From positions 1 to 64,000 of the forward strand of contig CAZUGQ010000008.1 of assembly GCA_964620125.1 (NCBI GenBank): DNA of 64,000 bases. The letters are read 5' to 3'. The DNA comes from OLB6 sp964620125. GTDB taxonomy: Bacteria > Bacteroidota > Ignavibacteria > Kapaibacteriales > Kapaibacteriaceae. Under the pieces are notes generated by a model, which saw nothing but the letters and a program-made list of their open reading frames with translations, was not told the origin of the DNA and did not search any database. This document shows, piece after piece, positions 8,037 through 18,742 of the stretch. Positions within the stretch are counted from its first letter, which is position 1, and each line of letters opens with the position of its first letter. A program made the position numbers and the translations under genes.

Positions 8037-10109
8037 ATGGCACCATTTGTGACGCGTTTCATCATCATCGGAAGCTTCTTTGTTGCAAATGCCAGCGTGG
8101 CGTTTACGCAAATTGTAGCGCCAGCCAGCCAACCACTACCGGCAACAACAGCTACATCGCTCGCGGCAAAGGCCAACCTGACAACCGTGCCCCAGCCAAC
8201 CGACGAGAACAACGCTGTTCTTGTACGAACATCGCCGGTCCTGCTCCCGCCATCGCGAAGCAAGAGCCCAGTTGTAGTACAGAACGGAGCTCCAGGCGTC
8301 CCAGTTGGAATCACCTACTATGATTTCCAAACGAATGCCTCCATGTCTGAACGGCTTGGGTACTACGAGGAGTCCGGTGAGAAGTATGTGCAGTTACTAT
8401 GGATGGCTGCCACCGACAGTACGCGAGTCAATCGTCAGCCTGGATTTAATGATTCTCGAGGATCGTACTACAGCTTTATCGATGTGACCAATGCAGACAA
8501 TCCTGTAGTTACAATAGACGACTGGAAAAAGCTGGAGGCACCCAATGAACGTGCCGGATGGCCATCGTTGATTCAGTTCAGCGACGGACGTGTGAGCACA
8601 CCATCGCACAACAACATCCGGCAAGGTCTTGCATCGGGTAACGTTGTGAAATTCTTTCAGAATGGTTCACCTGGTGACGACGTCTTCTTCGAGATAAGTC
8701 AGGTAACCACCGTTGCAGATACGGCACTGTGGCCGCGGGCCGCAGTGGATGGTGCGAACAACGTTCACCTGATCTACAACCGATCATTCAGCGATGGCTC
8801 CTCTCAATTATGCTATCGGCGCTCAACGGACGAAGGGAACTCATGGGAGAATGAAATCCTCTTCACCGGTGCTGCCGGATTACTACCCGCTGGCGTAACG
8901 GGAACTCTACCCAATGGAGCGGGTGGCGATACCTATGCAATCACAGCTCGAGGACCTGTTGTTGTGGTGGCTTATGCTGATGGTCCGCTGAGAATACTCA
9001 CGAGAAAGAGTACAGACTATGGTCGTACGTGGGACGATCCGCAGGTGGGGTTGCGGCTGCTTATCGACCCGAACCATACACCTATCGACTCTATGGAGTA
9101 TACGGTGGGCGGCGTGGACAGCATCATCGTCTGGACTGATACTGTAGTAGCTCCGTCGGCACAGATTGCAATAGCGATTGACTCAGCTGGCATAGCGCAC
9201 TATGCAGTTGGACAAACGTTGACGTACATCATTCAAGAAGGACTGAAGGACAACAGTAGTGCAGGGTCCCGCAGAGGCACCATTTATTCTGTGTCCGAGG
9301 ATGCCTTGCTTCAGAACCTGGGCATATACTACTATCGTGAAGGCGATTCGCTGATCTATACCGTGGGCCTTGCTGGTGGTGGGTCCTGGGATGGTAAAGG
9401 GACAATCGTTTCCCGCAGGGCATATACTGGTGCGAGTAGGTACCCACAACTCGGCATTGACAAGAACGACAACCTGTACATGGTGTACACTTCTGTAAAG
9501 TCTGGCGACGCAATGTCAATGCAGATTGATACGACTGGTGCAAATGCAAACGAACCGGATACTTTGATATCTGTTGACGGATTGTTCGGTCACCTGTACG
9601 TAACCCACAAGCCTGCGAATACCATGGTTTGGTCGCAGCCAAAGGACATCACCCCCGAAGGTGTGAACTGTTTGTTTGGTACTCTGTGCGATGATGTTAG
9701 GGATCGCATGTACATCGCATACAGTGCCAACTCAATGCCTGGTGATCGAGTAACAAGTGTTGAGCTGCCGCTTGTGGAAACAACCGTGTATCTGTATGCA
9801 TTCCCTACGGCAAATCTTAACACGCTTTCAAGTGTACAGGAACAGGGTGAGCTTGGAGCAGACGTTGTGGTGTACCCTAATCCAGCTACCGATGCTGCAA
9901 GCGTAAGCGTTCGGAGTGTAACCCAGGGAAGAATCGCTGTGTCCGTTGTCACAATGCAAGGTGAGAACATGATGCAGATGACCAGTCCAACGAGCAATGG
10001 TGTATGGGATGTTACCATACCCACGGGCCAACTTGCTAGTGGTTCCTACCTGTTGGTAATTGAACAGAATGGCACTACATCAACACGCACACTTAACGTG
10101 TTGCGATAA
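8037..10109 (+). CDS. Secreted Asp-box (sialidase-like repeat) protein with T9SS sorting domain
   Basis: A 690-residue exported protein. A signal peptide (hydrophobic core FIIIGSFFVANASVAF, cut near FTQ) is followed by a beta-propeller-like region with Asp-box motifs STDEGNSWENE and STDYGRTWDDP, which are found in BNR/sialidase-type propellers. No catalytic sialidase residues could be identified, so an enzyme activity is not claimed. The last ~80 residues (VVVYPNPATDAASVSV, then LASGSYLLVIEQNG, ending LNVLR) are a type A T9SS C-terminal sorting domain. The product is therefore probably a surface-attached or released protein. It precedes the TonB receptor gene by 49 nt. Confidence 0.8.
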   Translation: MAPFVTRFIIIGSFFVANASVAFTQIVAPASQPLPATTATSLAAKANLTTVPQPTDENNAVLVRTSPVLLPPSRSKSPVVVQNGAPGVPVGITYYDFQTNASMSERLGYYEESGEKYVQLLWMAATDSTRVNRQPGFNDSRGSYYSFIDVTNADNPVVTIDDWKKLEAPNERAGWPSLIQFSDGRVSTPSHNNIRQGLASGNVVKFFQNGSPGDDVFFEISQVTTVADTALWPRAAVDGANNVHLIYNRSFSDGSSQLCYRRSTDEGNSWENEILFTGAAGLLPAGVTGTLPNGAGGDTYAITARGPVVVVAYADGPLRILTRKSTDYGRTWDDPQVGLRLLIDPNHTPIDSMEYTVGGVDSIIVWTDTVVAPSAQIAIAIDSAGIAHYAVGQTLTYIIQEGLKDNSSAGSRRGTIYSVSEDALLQNLGIYYYREGDSLIYTVGLAGGGSWDGKGTIVSRRAYTGASRYPQLGIDKNDNLYMVYTSVKSGDAMSMQIDTTGANANEPDTLISVDGLFGHLYVTHKPANTMVWSQPKDITPEGVNCLFGTLCDDVRDRMYIAYSANSMPGDRVTSVELPLVETTVYLYAFPTANLNTLSSVQEQGELGADVVVYPNPATDAASVSVRSVTQGRIAVSVVTMQGENMMQMTSPTSNGVWDVTIPTGQLASGSYLLVIEQNGTTSTRTLNVLR

Positions 10110-10158
10110 CTCACATAACTTGAAATTCGATCCATACCAGAACCCCCGGAGCGCATCC

Positions 10159-13100
10159 ATGGTGTGCAGGTACGTTGTCGCACTCATCATTTTTGTTGGT
10201 GGTACTCTGCCGACTCTTGCTGGCATTCACGGCATTATTACCGGAAAGGTAACGGACAAGGACGGTAACCCAGTTTCAGGGGCTACGGTGCGTGTTCTTG
10301 GCACCTCTCGAGGTACCATTGCCAAGTCTGATGGCAAGTACACAATCATCAACGTAACAGCTGGCGACTACGATGTGCGAGTTACCGCTGTTGGGTACGA
10401 CACAGCAACCAAACGCATATCTCTTTCGGCTGACCAAACCTTAACCGTGAACTTTACGCTTACGGTTGGTGGAGTTCTGAAGGGGGACGTCATTGTAGAG
10501 GCAGACCGCGAGATGGTCCGTTCCACAGACGTTGGTACAAACCGCGTTGTTAAAGGCAAGGACATGGTGAAGGTTGCCCGAGACAACGTGGCATCGGTGA
10601 TATCTCTGAATGCAGGCATTCAGGCAACTGGCAACAACTTTGTTGTTCGTGGTTCTCGAACAACGGAAACACAAGTACTCGTAGACGGACTCACCGTGAC
10701 TGACCAGTTTACAGGTGGCTTGGGTAATTCCGGATCTACTGTATCGGCTGCAATGCCAAGTCCGTTTGCAACCGAGGAAGTTCAGGCTCAAACAGGTGGC
10801 TTTGGTGCCGAGTATGGTAATGCTGTTGGTGGAATTGTGAACACCGTGGTCAAAACAGGACGCACGGACAGGTTCGAAGGCTTGCTTCGGTGGCGCAAGG
10901 ATGTGCCCTTCCTTTGGGGAACGGCTGGTAATGGAGCGGAAGCAGGAACACCACTCGAGGATGTAGTGGATGCAACACTGGGTGGACCACTGGGATTGAA
11001 TCGGTCTACCTTCTTCTTAGCTGTGCGCAACACGTTCCAAACACACAGGAACTTTGGTCTGGTTGTTGAAGACCCTTGGGGGTACAACCTTGGTGAACAG
11101 CCGAACAACCGGACGTGGTCGCGGAACATCACCGCTCGATTGAAGTTTCAGGTAACCAACGACGTTGCTTTGCTCGTAGGCGGCTTGTACGGGCTGGTGA
11201 ATGGAGAAAGATCCAGCCAAGATTGGTTGTATGCGGATGAAGAAGGGTATTTGGTTGACAATAGCGGCGACGCAATCCTTGATGCCAACGGCAATCGGCA
11301 GTACAACAACTTTGTTGAGCGATCAGCAAAGCAGATCGTTGTTCAGGAGTTTTCGTCCAATGCATTTGCGCAAATCAATCATACGTTAGGCAACTCTACA
11401 GCGTATGAGTTGCGCGCGTCCTTTAATGCGAAGACAACGGAGACGGGGCGAAGGAAGACACCCGACCAACCCAACATCCTTGCTGGCTGGGATCTCTGGT
11501 ATCCTGTTGATGAATGGGTGATTGATGATACGGTGTTTGTGCAGGGAGCACAAAACCGAATACTGGATCCCTACGAAATCCTGCGATCTCGCTCGTTCTC
11601 TGAGGATGGTTATCTGGAGATGGAAGTTTCGAAGCGAAATCCGCTCACAGGATTCGTTGAAGGTCAGGGCGATGCCCAGAACACAGACAATCCCTACGGA
11701 CTAGTATCATACTTCGAAACTCGAGGCAACGAAGGTGGTGTAGACTTTCGTAAGGCAACCTTCTGGCAGTTCGATGGAAACATCACCCACAACCTCGAGG
11801 CGGGCGAAACCCGTCACGTTATCAAGAGCGGCTTCGAACTGCGATTGCAAACACTGTCGCGTCACAGCAACAACAACCCCTGGGACGGTAACCCATTCTA
11901 TGACGTGTATGGCAATCAGTACGGAGGGAATCTCTACGCTACATCAGCCGACGTTGAATCAAGAACGGAACAACCGTTTGAGCCTGTGACGGGTGCTGTT
12001 TTCTTCCAGGATCAGATTCAGTTTAAAGGGCTTGTCTTCACGCCTGGACTGCGCGTTGATTACCTGAATCCAAACTCGTTGTACCGCCCAACGTTCACGG
12101 AATTCATTCCGATTGATTCGGTGAATCAGCTTGCCACAGCTGAGGCAAAACTGTACTTCAGCCCGCGCATAACGATCACCTATCCGGTGAGTGAAACTGG
12201 TAGGCAGAACTTTAAGCTTGCTTACGGCATATACTACCAGGCTACGCCGTGGTCTGATTACTTCGACCAATTCAACGTTTCACTACTCCGCGGCGGCGTG
12301 CTTGGCAACCCTAACCTTGAAATGCAACGCACCAATCAGTATGAGATTTCATACAACCATCAGCTAACGGATGAATTCGCGTTGACGTTAACGGGGTATT
12401 ACAAGGACATCTACAACCAGACTGACATTGCGTATGTAGAGGCCGTGCCAACTCCGTACTATCAAACGGTGATGTCGGCCTACGGGAATTCAAAAGGCAT
12501 CGAGATCACAGCAACAAAGCGAACGTCGGACAATTGGGGCTTGAACGTAAACTATACACTTTCGTCTGCAACAGGCACTGCCAACAACTCAACAACAGTA
12601 GTTGGCTTGGATCCATATACCGGCGAAGTTGCGTTTCCGGTTGAACCCTTCCCGCTGGGCTTTGATCGTAGACACCGAGTGAATGCCGTGCTCAACTTTG
12701 AATGGGGTCGGGATGAGGGTCCTACCATTGCTGGTGTTCCGTTCCTAGAGAACTTCACGATCAACCTCTCAGGTTTCTGGCAAACGGGGCTGCCATACAC
12801 TCCAGTAAACGGCCAGGGTCAGGCTGTTGGTGCCATTAACTCAGGCCGGTTCCCATCTACATGGAATACAGACCTTCGCATTAACAGAACGATCCCACTT
12901 GATGGGCTCCTTGGCGGCAATACAGCCTTGGATCTATTCCTCGACGTTTCCAACCTCTTGAACTACACGGGTGCCGTTTCGTTTTATACGCGCACGGGAA
13001 GTCCTGACTATGATGGATTTGCCCTGAACCGCGTTCCTGGTGACTTCCCGTCAACAACGTACTATCGAGAAGCCGATCCAAAGAATAAGGTGACCACCGA

Positions 13101-13287
13101 ACCAAGTCAGTACGACCGCGTTGGCAAGCGCATGTACAATGCAACTGTGGACTTCAATAACGATGGAGTTGTAACGGCCGAAGAGTCCTATCGAGGATAT
13201 CAACAGTACGTACAGGACTACGTAGACCGTCGGTTCTTATACCAGTACCCTCGGCAGGTGTACTTCGGTATCATGTTCAGATTCTGA
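10159..13287 (+). CDS. TonB-dependent outer-membrane receptor with carboxypeptidase-regulatory-like N-domain
   Basis: A 1,042-residue outer-membrane transporter. ATG 10159, with GGAG 7 nt upstream, gives a normal signal peptide (VVALIIFVGGTLPTLAG); the longer reading from 10060 runs into the previous gene and is rejected. Residues ~25-105 are a CarboxypepD_reg-like domain (GKVTDKDGNPVSGATVRVLG). The plug is about 110-240 (NNFVVRGSRTTETQVLVDGL and GGFGAEYGNAVGGIVN). The 22-strand barrel fills the rest and ends in FGIMFRF with a terminal Phe. No SusD partner follows, so this is not a classical SusCD pair. The genes that follow (large exported protein, PorV-like, GWxTD) suggest one envelope module. 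The transported ligand is unknown. Confidence 0.9.
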   Translation: MVCRYVVALIIFVGGTLPTLAGIHGIITGKVTDKDGNPVSGATVRVLGTSRGTIAKSDGKYTIINVTAGDYDVRVTAVGYDTATKRISLSADQTLTVNFTLTVGGVLKGDVIVEADREMVRSTDVGTNRVVKGKDMVKVARDNVASVISLNAGIQATGNNFVVRGSRTTETQVLVDGLTVTDQFTGGLGNSGSTVSAAMPSPFATEEVQAQTGGFGAEYGNAVGGIVNTVVKTGRTDRFEGLLRWRKDVPFLWGTAGNGAEAGTPLEDVVDATLGGPLGLNRSTFFLAVRNTFQTHRNFGLVVEDPWGYNLGEQPNNRTWSRNITARLKFQVTNDVALLVGGLYGLVNGERSSQDWLYADEEGYLVDNSGDAILDANGNRQYNNFVERSAKQIVVQEFSSNAFAQINHTLGNSTAYELRASFNAKTTETGRRKTPDQPNILAGWDLWYPVDEWVIDDTVFVQGAQNRILDPYEILRSRSFSEDGYLEMEVSKRNPLTGFVEGQGDAQNTDNPYGLVSYFETRGNEGGVDFRKATFWQFDGNITHNLEAGETRHVIKSGFELRLQTLSRHSNNNPWDGNPFYDVYGNQYGGNLYATSADVESRTEQPFEPVTGAVFFQDQIQFKGLVFTPGLRVDYLNPNSLYRPTFTEFIPIDSVNQLATAEAKLYFSPRITITYPVSETGRQNFKLAYGIYYQATPWSDYFDQFNVSLLRGGVLGNPNLEMQRTNQYEISYNHQLTDEFALTLTGYYKDIYNQTDIAYVEAVPTPYYQTVMSAYGNSKGIEITATKRTSDNWGLNVNYTLSSATGTANNSTTVVGLDPYTGEVAFPVEPFPLGFDRRHRVNAVLNFEWGRDEGPTIAGVPFLENFTINLSGFWQTGLPYTPVNGQGQAVGAINSGRFPSTWNTDLRINRTIPLDGLLGGNTALDLFLDVSNLLNYTGAVSFYTRTGSPDYDGFALNRVPGDFPSTTYYREADPKNKVTTEPSQYDRVGKRMYNATVDFNNDGVVTAEESYRGYQQYVQDYVDRRFLYQYPRQVYFGIMFRF

Positions 13288-13308
13288 TCCCAACCCAAGA
13301 AGACAGTC

Positions 13309-16300
13309 ATGAGAACACACATACGTGGTAATGCAATCATTCGTGCGGTGGTGCTAATCATCTCCGTTGTGGTTGTCGCCTCGGCAGGTTCGCCGTTGAT
13401 GAATGCTCGCACCAAGGATACGGCAAACTCCAAAGGTGGCGGTGAGCAGGTACAACGTGATGCACCAACACAACCTTTCGACTTGCAACGGAACGTTGTG
13501 TCGAACATTGATTTCTATACCACCAATTACGGCATCTTCGGATACAACGTATCACGCGGGCTTGGTGGAACGTTCTGGCCTCGCGGTCGAAGAAACCAGT
13601 ACATCTTTGCTGGTGGTGCGTGGTTCGCCGCCCTGAAACGTCCACCCGGTGCTACAGACCTCCGGAAGCGGGTGATGATCACCTATAACCCGAATAGTGG
13701 TCAATCTTGGATGGTGCCAGGCTCAATTGCTGATGGTGAGTTGCTGGATCGCAGTGGTGAGGCCATTAACAAGAATCGCGTATACTTCTCTCCAGACTTC
13801 AACGCTTCGGACGGAACGGATTTGACCAATGAGGATATACCGAAATGGCCAATCTGGGACTCCTCGCCAACCGATACACTGCGTATCAACAACTATTACG
13901 GGTACTATATCAATGACCCAGCGTTGAGGAATCGCAGCAACTACTCAAAAGGCCCTGCATTTATTTCCGACGAAGACGTTTTTAGTGTATTCAAGGACAC
14001 AGACCTTACTTGGTATGAAGGCGGCGCCCTACGCAGGGAAGCCGAGGGCTTTCCTTTTGGAATGCAGATCGAGCAGATGATATACTCATGGGGTTTTGGT
14101 GACTATGCAGACATGCTCTTCATCAAATACATGTTCATTCACCCGGAGCAGTATCGAGACACGTTATACCAATGCTGGATGGCTGCTGTGATGGACGTGG
14201 ACATTGCCCTGGGAACCAACCCAGTTGGTGGTGCGCAGAACGACAGAGCCCGTTATTACAGCGAAGAAGACACATTAAACCTTGCCGTTCAGTGGACCAA
14301 TCCCGACCGTGGTGAAGCAAACCAGGGTTTCGGATACCTTGGCTTTAACTTCCTCGAAAGCCCTGCCGTTGACCCTGACGGTTTTATTCGAAAAGACAGA
14401 AAGCAGTTCCCCGTAACCGAACAACTCGGCATGCGCACGATGCGTAACTGGCCGATTACGGTAGATCCGATCGAGAACGAAGACCGCTACAACTTTATGT
14501 CTTCCGGTAATCTTGATGGCGACGATGGCCCGGGTGATCGGCGACTGCTCATGGCAACTGGGCCGTTCAACATGCGCCCAGGCGATTCGGCGAGAATCGT
14601 TGTTGGAATCATTCTTGGATCCACGGCTACTGGTAAGGACGCAACGGGAACCACCGAGGACATGACCGAGCTCGTCCGCAAGGTGCGTTTCGCGCAGTTC
14701 GTGTACAATAATCAGTTCAGAGCACCTCGCGCTCCAGATATCTCCGTTATCAAGGGATACGAAACATCAGGCTCACTCTACCAAGTACCAGAAGCAGGAT
14801 GGCTTCCGTTGAACAATGCTGTAGTGATTCAATGGGACTCCACAGCAGAACTCAGTGTAGATACGCTTGAAGCAGGACTGGACTTCATGGGATACCGCAT
14901 CTATCGTGCACGTCGAACAGATCNNNNNNNNNNACCTGCAGATCAACGAACGCAAGGGACCACTTGGATGGAAACAAATCCGACAGTTCGCAGTGCCTGC
15001 GCCATTCCTAAAAACCTCGACAACTGTTGATAATACAGGCGTACCCATTGACGATTTGGACATAGCAGACGTAATCAAGCCGGGACAACGCAAGTTCCTG
15101 GTTGCTCGAAATCCATCAAATGCGTTGCCGTGGGCTGGCTACTGGAATGCACTGCTTACTGCTCGCGACTCAAACTACCGCCTAGTGTTGAATGCGGATC
15201 AAACACTTAACGTGGATGCCTTCGACAAATTCGATTCAGTCCGGTGCGTTTACCTAACAACGCAGTTTGACGATCTTCCAACGGTGGGCCGCGTAACGTA
15301 CGAAGCTCCGTGGGGGTTAGACACCGTGCAGGCCCAAGCTGCTAAGGACAGCCTTGTCAAACTCATCCTTGCAAAGAAAGTCAAGATTGAGCCTTTTGAG
15401 TTTGCCGACACTGTGCACGTCAACGATGGCACGTCGGAACAAATCGTCTCGATACGTCGCCCTTGGGAAGAAACCAATGAAGTCCGTAGAGGCATCATCG
15501 CGCCATACATCCACACGATAACAGGCGGCCGACAGGTGTACGATTTTGGCGACGATGACTTTAACGGTACCATTACCTACGACCCCGACCCTGAGAAGTC
15601 AGAAAAGCTCATCAACAATGTTGATTACTACTATGCCATCCGTGGTTATGACGAAGGCGACTACCTGATTGGAACGGCGCCAAAACTCAATCTGAAGGCA
15701 GTTGGGCTTTCGAATACGGTAACGGTTACCCCGCTCGCATCTCGGCCCGGTGGTACTGCCTCTGTGGAGTTTCGCGTCGACCCTGACCAGCAGGCTCGTC
15801 TTGGTGGGATTTACAACATCAGGCTACTCATTCAGGATCAGCAGCGATTCAACCAGCTTTTTGCTGGGAAAACGCTTGAGCTTGAATTCTACCGGCAATG
15901 GTTTGGAGTTGACCATAACCGCAATCCCGCTGATGACGACATAGGAATGTACGGTTTGAGTTTCCACCTGCGCGATTCTGCGACCGGTGCAAGCATTGGT
16001 CAATGGTCAACGGCACTCCCGCCAGAACTGTGTGGTGGTAGTGGCGTTGGTGGATACTTCACCGAGAACACAGTTACGTGGGTAGATACCACAGGTATCG
16101 GAGAACTTGTTGATAGTAGCGGCGTGATCTACGATACGGTATACGACGCCACAACGGGTCAGATCATCCGCATCGATACAACCACGTTCCAACTTGCCAC
16201 AAGTACCGAGAAAGTAATTCGATCTGGCTCGTTCACTACGGATGCTACCTGCTTCTTTGGTAAGTATGCCTTAGGTACGGTTGGTGTTGCTTTTGATTAT

Positions 16301-17611
16301 GCTATCCAGCAGTGGGGAGGAGTATATCGAACATTGCCGGACGGCGAAATCCTTTCTGGTGGTGATCCCAATATCCTTGTATGCGGAGGCCGAAACGCTG
16401 CTCGATTGTATAACGAAACCAGTACGCTAAACCAACCGCCGGCCGATTTCGAATCTCCATATCCCGGGTTTCAGTTGGCAACGCCATGGGCTACCAGCTA
16501 CAACAATGGTCCAGGTGTGTACGAAATTGAGTTTCTGGAGGGCGGAACAGAAACGATTACTACGAGCTTTAGGACGTCGCCTGACGTTGGAGACCCAGAT
16601 AACGAAGGCAAGGAAGCTACGTTCCCCGACGTGCCCTACATGAATCTCCGAATTCGAAACGTTGCACAGTTTGACCGAACGGACGTCAAGCCCGATGGCA
16701 CGGTTTCTACGGCAACAGTTTCGTATCCGTTCGACCTGAGTCCAACAACCGTTCCTCTCACAGATCAAAGCCAATACCGGCACTTTCCAACTCCGGAATT
16801 GGTTCCGATCGGAACGTATGGATTGGCAGCCTACGGCTGGCGAAACAGTCAGATGGACTGGGGTAGAACACTGAACATTCAGAACCTGGCTGCCGAAAGC
16901 AATAGTGCTAAGCCGGTAGGAACGCAAGGAAGGTACTACCGAAGCCGCAACCTCTCAACCGACGGCCGCGATACGCTGGACTTTACGCACGTGCTGATGA
17001 TTGGCGGATGTGAGTTCGCAATCGACTTCTCACGGTTTGGTGGTCGAAACAGCGTCCGCAATACGTTCGGATGCGTCCATGGCAATGCGGACTACCAAGG
17101 AAAACCCGGTGTGCAATCGCTGGCTCTGCCGAAAACTGACTTCAAGCCCGGCGACAAGATTCGTGTGCAGACCTTCGGCGGCGCACTCGGCTATCCGTTT
17201 GACGGAACCAAGGCCTATGCCAAGATCGGACAGTACGATCCCGAGGTTGCAAACAGACCGTACACAGAGGAAGAGCTTGAGCAAATTCAGGTAGTGCCAA
17301 ACCCATACTACGTGACACATGAAGGTATGCGTTCGCCATACGAAGGGCGCCTATACTTCACTCGGTTGCCGCGCAAGGCTACGATTAAGATTTACACGAC
17401 GGCGGGCGAGCTGGTGAATACATACCAGCATGACGAGACAACATCCGAATCTCCGAGCAGCTTCGGAACCTATGTGTGGGATCTTTTGACAAAGAACCGC
17501 CAGCGGGTTGCAAGTCAAATGCTCATCGCAAAGATTGAAACACCAGACGGTGCATCCGTAACGCGCAAGTTCACCATTGTTGTGGGCCCTGCCCGCATTA
17601 TTACGGAATAA
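13309..17611 (+). CDS. Large exported protein interrupted by a 10-N assembly gap, C-terminal FlgD/T9SS-like domain
   Basis: Two reading frames in different phase, 13309-14923 and 14934-17611, meet exactly at the N gap (14924-14933) and both read coherently away from it. This is one gene of about 1,430 residues whose gap length is wrong in phase, not a frameshift mutation. The N-terminus has a signal sequence (AVVLIISVVVVASAGS). The middle is beta-rich, with many Asp/Asn/Gly turns. The C-terminus (VVPNPYYVTHEG, TIKIYTTAGELVNTY, SQMLIAKIETPDG) resembles FlgD-Ig/T9SS-associated tail domains common in FCB surface proteins. It lies between a TonB receptor (21 nt upstream) and a PorV-like gene. The family is not recognised beyond that. 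Confidence 0.8.
14924..14933. other. Assembly gap (10 N)
   Basis: Ten ambiguous bases lie inside the large exported-protein gene. The flanking open frames differ by one phase, so the real gap is not a multiple of three away from 10 nt. Its true length is unknown. Confidence 0.97.
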
Positions 17612-17624
17612 GGGGGCAGGAACC

Positions 17625-18713
17625 ATGAAATACCGTGTGATCATTTGCTGCGCTCGCGTGATGGTTGCAGCCTTTAGTATCCTGATTTGCAGTCAAGAGG
17701 CTAAGGCGCAACTTGTTGCCGTTACGGCTGGCGAATTCACCAAGGTTGGATTGTCCGGAGGGCAGTTCCTTAAGATTGGCGTTGGTGCTCGTGGCACTGG
17801 CATGGCAGGCGCATACAGCGCAGTTGCCAACGACGTTACCAGCATCTTCTGGAATCCGGCTGGTTTGGTAGATGTTCAGGGATACGGCGTAGATTTTAGT
17901 CACACATTCTGGTTCGCCGGAATGTCGCACAATTTTGCTGCTGCGGTTATCCCTGTAGGCGAAAAGTTCCGTGTTGCCGCCAGTTTCACAGGCTTCAGCA
18001 GTGGTGACATCCTTGTTACTACCACCGACGATCAGAGCGGAAGCCGAGGTGGCGTGTATAGTGTGAGTGATATTGCAATAGGTGCCACCTTAGCCGGATA
18101 CCTAACGGAGCAGTTTTCTTTTGGTCTAACTGCCAAGTATGTAAGTCATGCCTTTAGCAACATGGGAGCAAGTGGATTCGTGTTCGACTTGGGAACCCGA
18201 TATAACACAGGCTTCCAAGGTATTAATCTGGCCTTCGGTGTCAACTCTCTGGGAACATCACAATCGTACAATGGCCCCGAGGTCACACGTCCTGTTCGTC
18301 CTGCCAATGGCGTAGATCAAAGCGAACTGGATGCACAACTTCAGACGTCCGGCTTCGAGGTTCCACTCAGCTTTCGCGCAGGTCTTGGGGTGAACATGTT
18401 CGATGGTCTCGTCGCTGATCGTCCGGAGATTGATGCTGATGGAACGGTGATCCATGATTGGATCATGGCAGCCGATTTCGAGACCTTTGCCGATGTTCCC
18501 GAGCAATTCGCTATCGGTACTGAATATACCTTTCGTGAGTTCATTTCATTGCGCGCCGGTTACCGCTTTGGTAGCGACCAATTCGGCCTTGCCGGTGGCG
18601 TTGGTTTGGTGTATCGAACTGGGAGTTTTGATGGGCGATTGGATTATTCCATCAACCCAACACAAAACCTTGGGCTCGTGAACAGACTTAGTGTAGCCGT
18701 CAGTTTCGAATAG
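17625..18713 (+). CDS. PorV/PorQ-like outer-membrane barrel protein
   Basis: A 362-residue outer-membrane protein of the PorV/UPF0164 type. The start is ATG 17625, with GGCAGG just upstream, giving a signal peptide ending ...EAKA-Q; it begins 13 nt after the previous stop. The diagnostic N-terminal block is FLKIGVGARGTGMAGAYSAVANDVTSIFWNPAGL (residues ~45-80, quoted in part as GARGTGMAGAYSAVANDV), shared by PorV, PorQ and FadL-like proteins. Alternating barrel strands follow, ending RLSVAVSFE. PorV-type proteins act in T9SS as the shuttle that carries cargo to the sortase or attachment complex. Placement directly after a probable T9SS-related protein fits that role, though a specific partner is inference. 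Confidence 0.85.
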   Translation: MKYRVIICCARVMVAAFSILICSQEAKAQLVAVTAGEFTKVGLSGGQFLKIGVGARGTGMAGAYSAVANDVTSIFWNPAGLVDVQGYGVDFSHTFWFAGMSHNFAAAVIPVGEKFRVAASFTGFSSGDILVTTTDDQSGSRGGVYSVSDIAIGATLAGYLTEQFSFGLTAKYVSHAFSNMGASGFVFDLGTRYNTGFQGINLAFGVNSLGTSQSYNGPEVTRPVRPANGVDQSELDAQLQTSGFEVPLSFRAGLGVNMFDGLVADRPEIDADGTVIHDWIMAADFETFADVPEQFAIGTEYTFREFISLRAGYRFGSDQFGLAGGVGLVYRTGSFDGRLDYSINPTQNLGLVNRLSVAVSFE

Positions 18714-18742
18714 CCATCAAGAAAGTCTGCATCACTGTTGCG

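Noticed and set aside
14934..15030. Separate end of the first exported-protein frame after the gap
   Set aside because: The frame after the N gap that continues the first ORF is a short non-coherent tail; the other frame continues as real protein.
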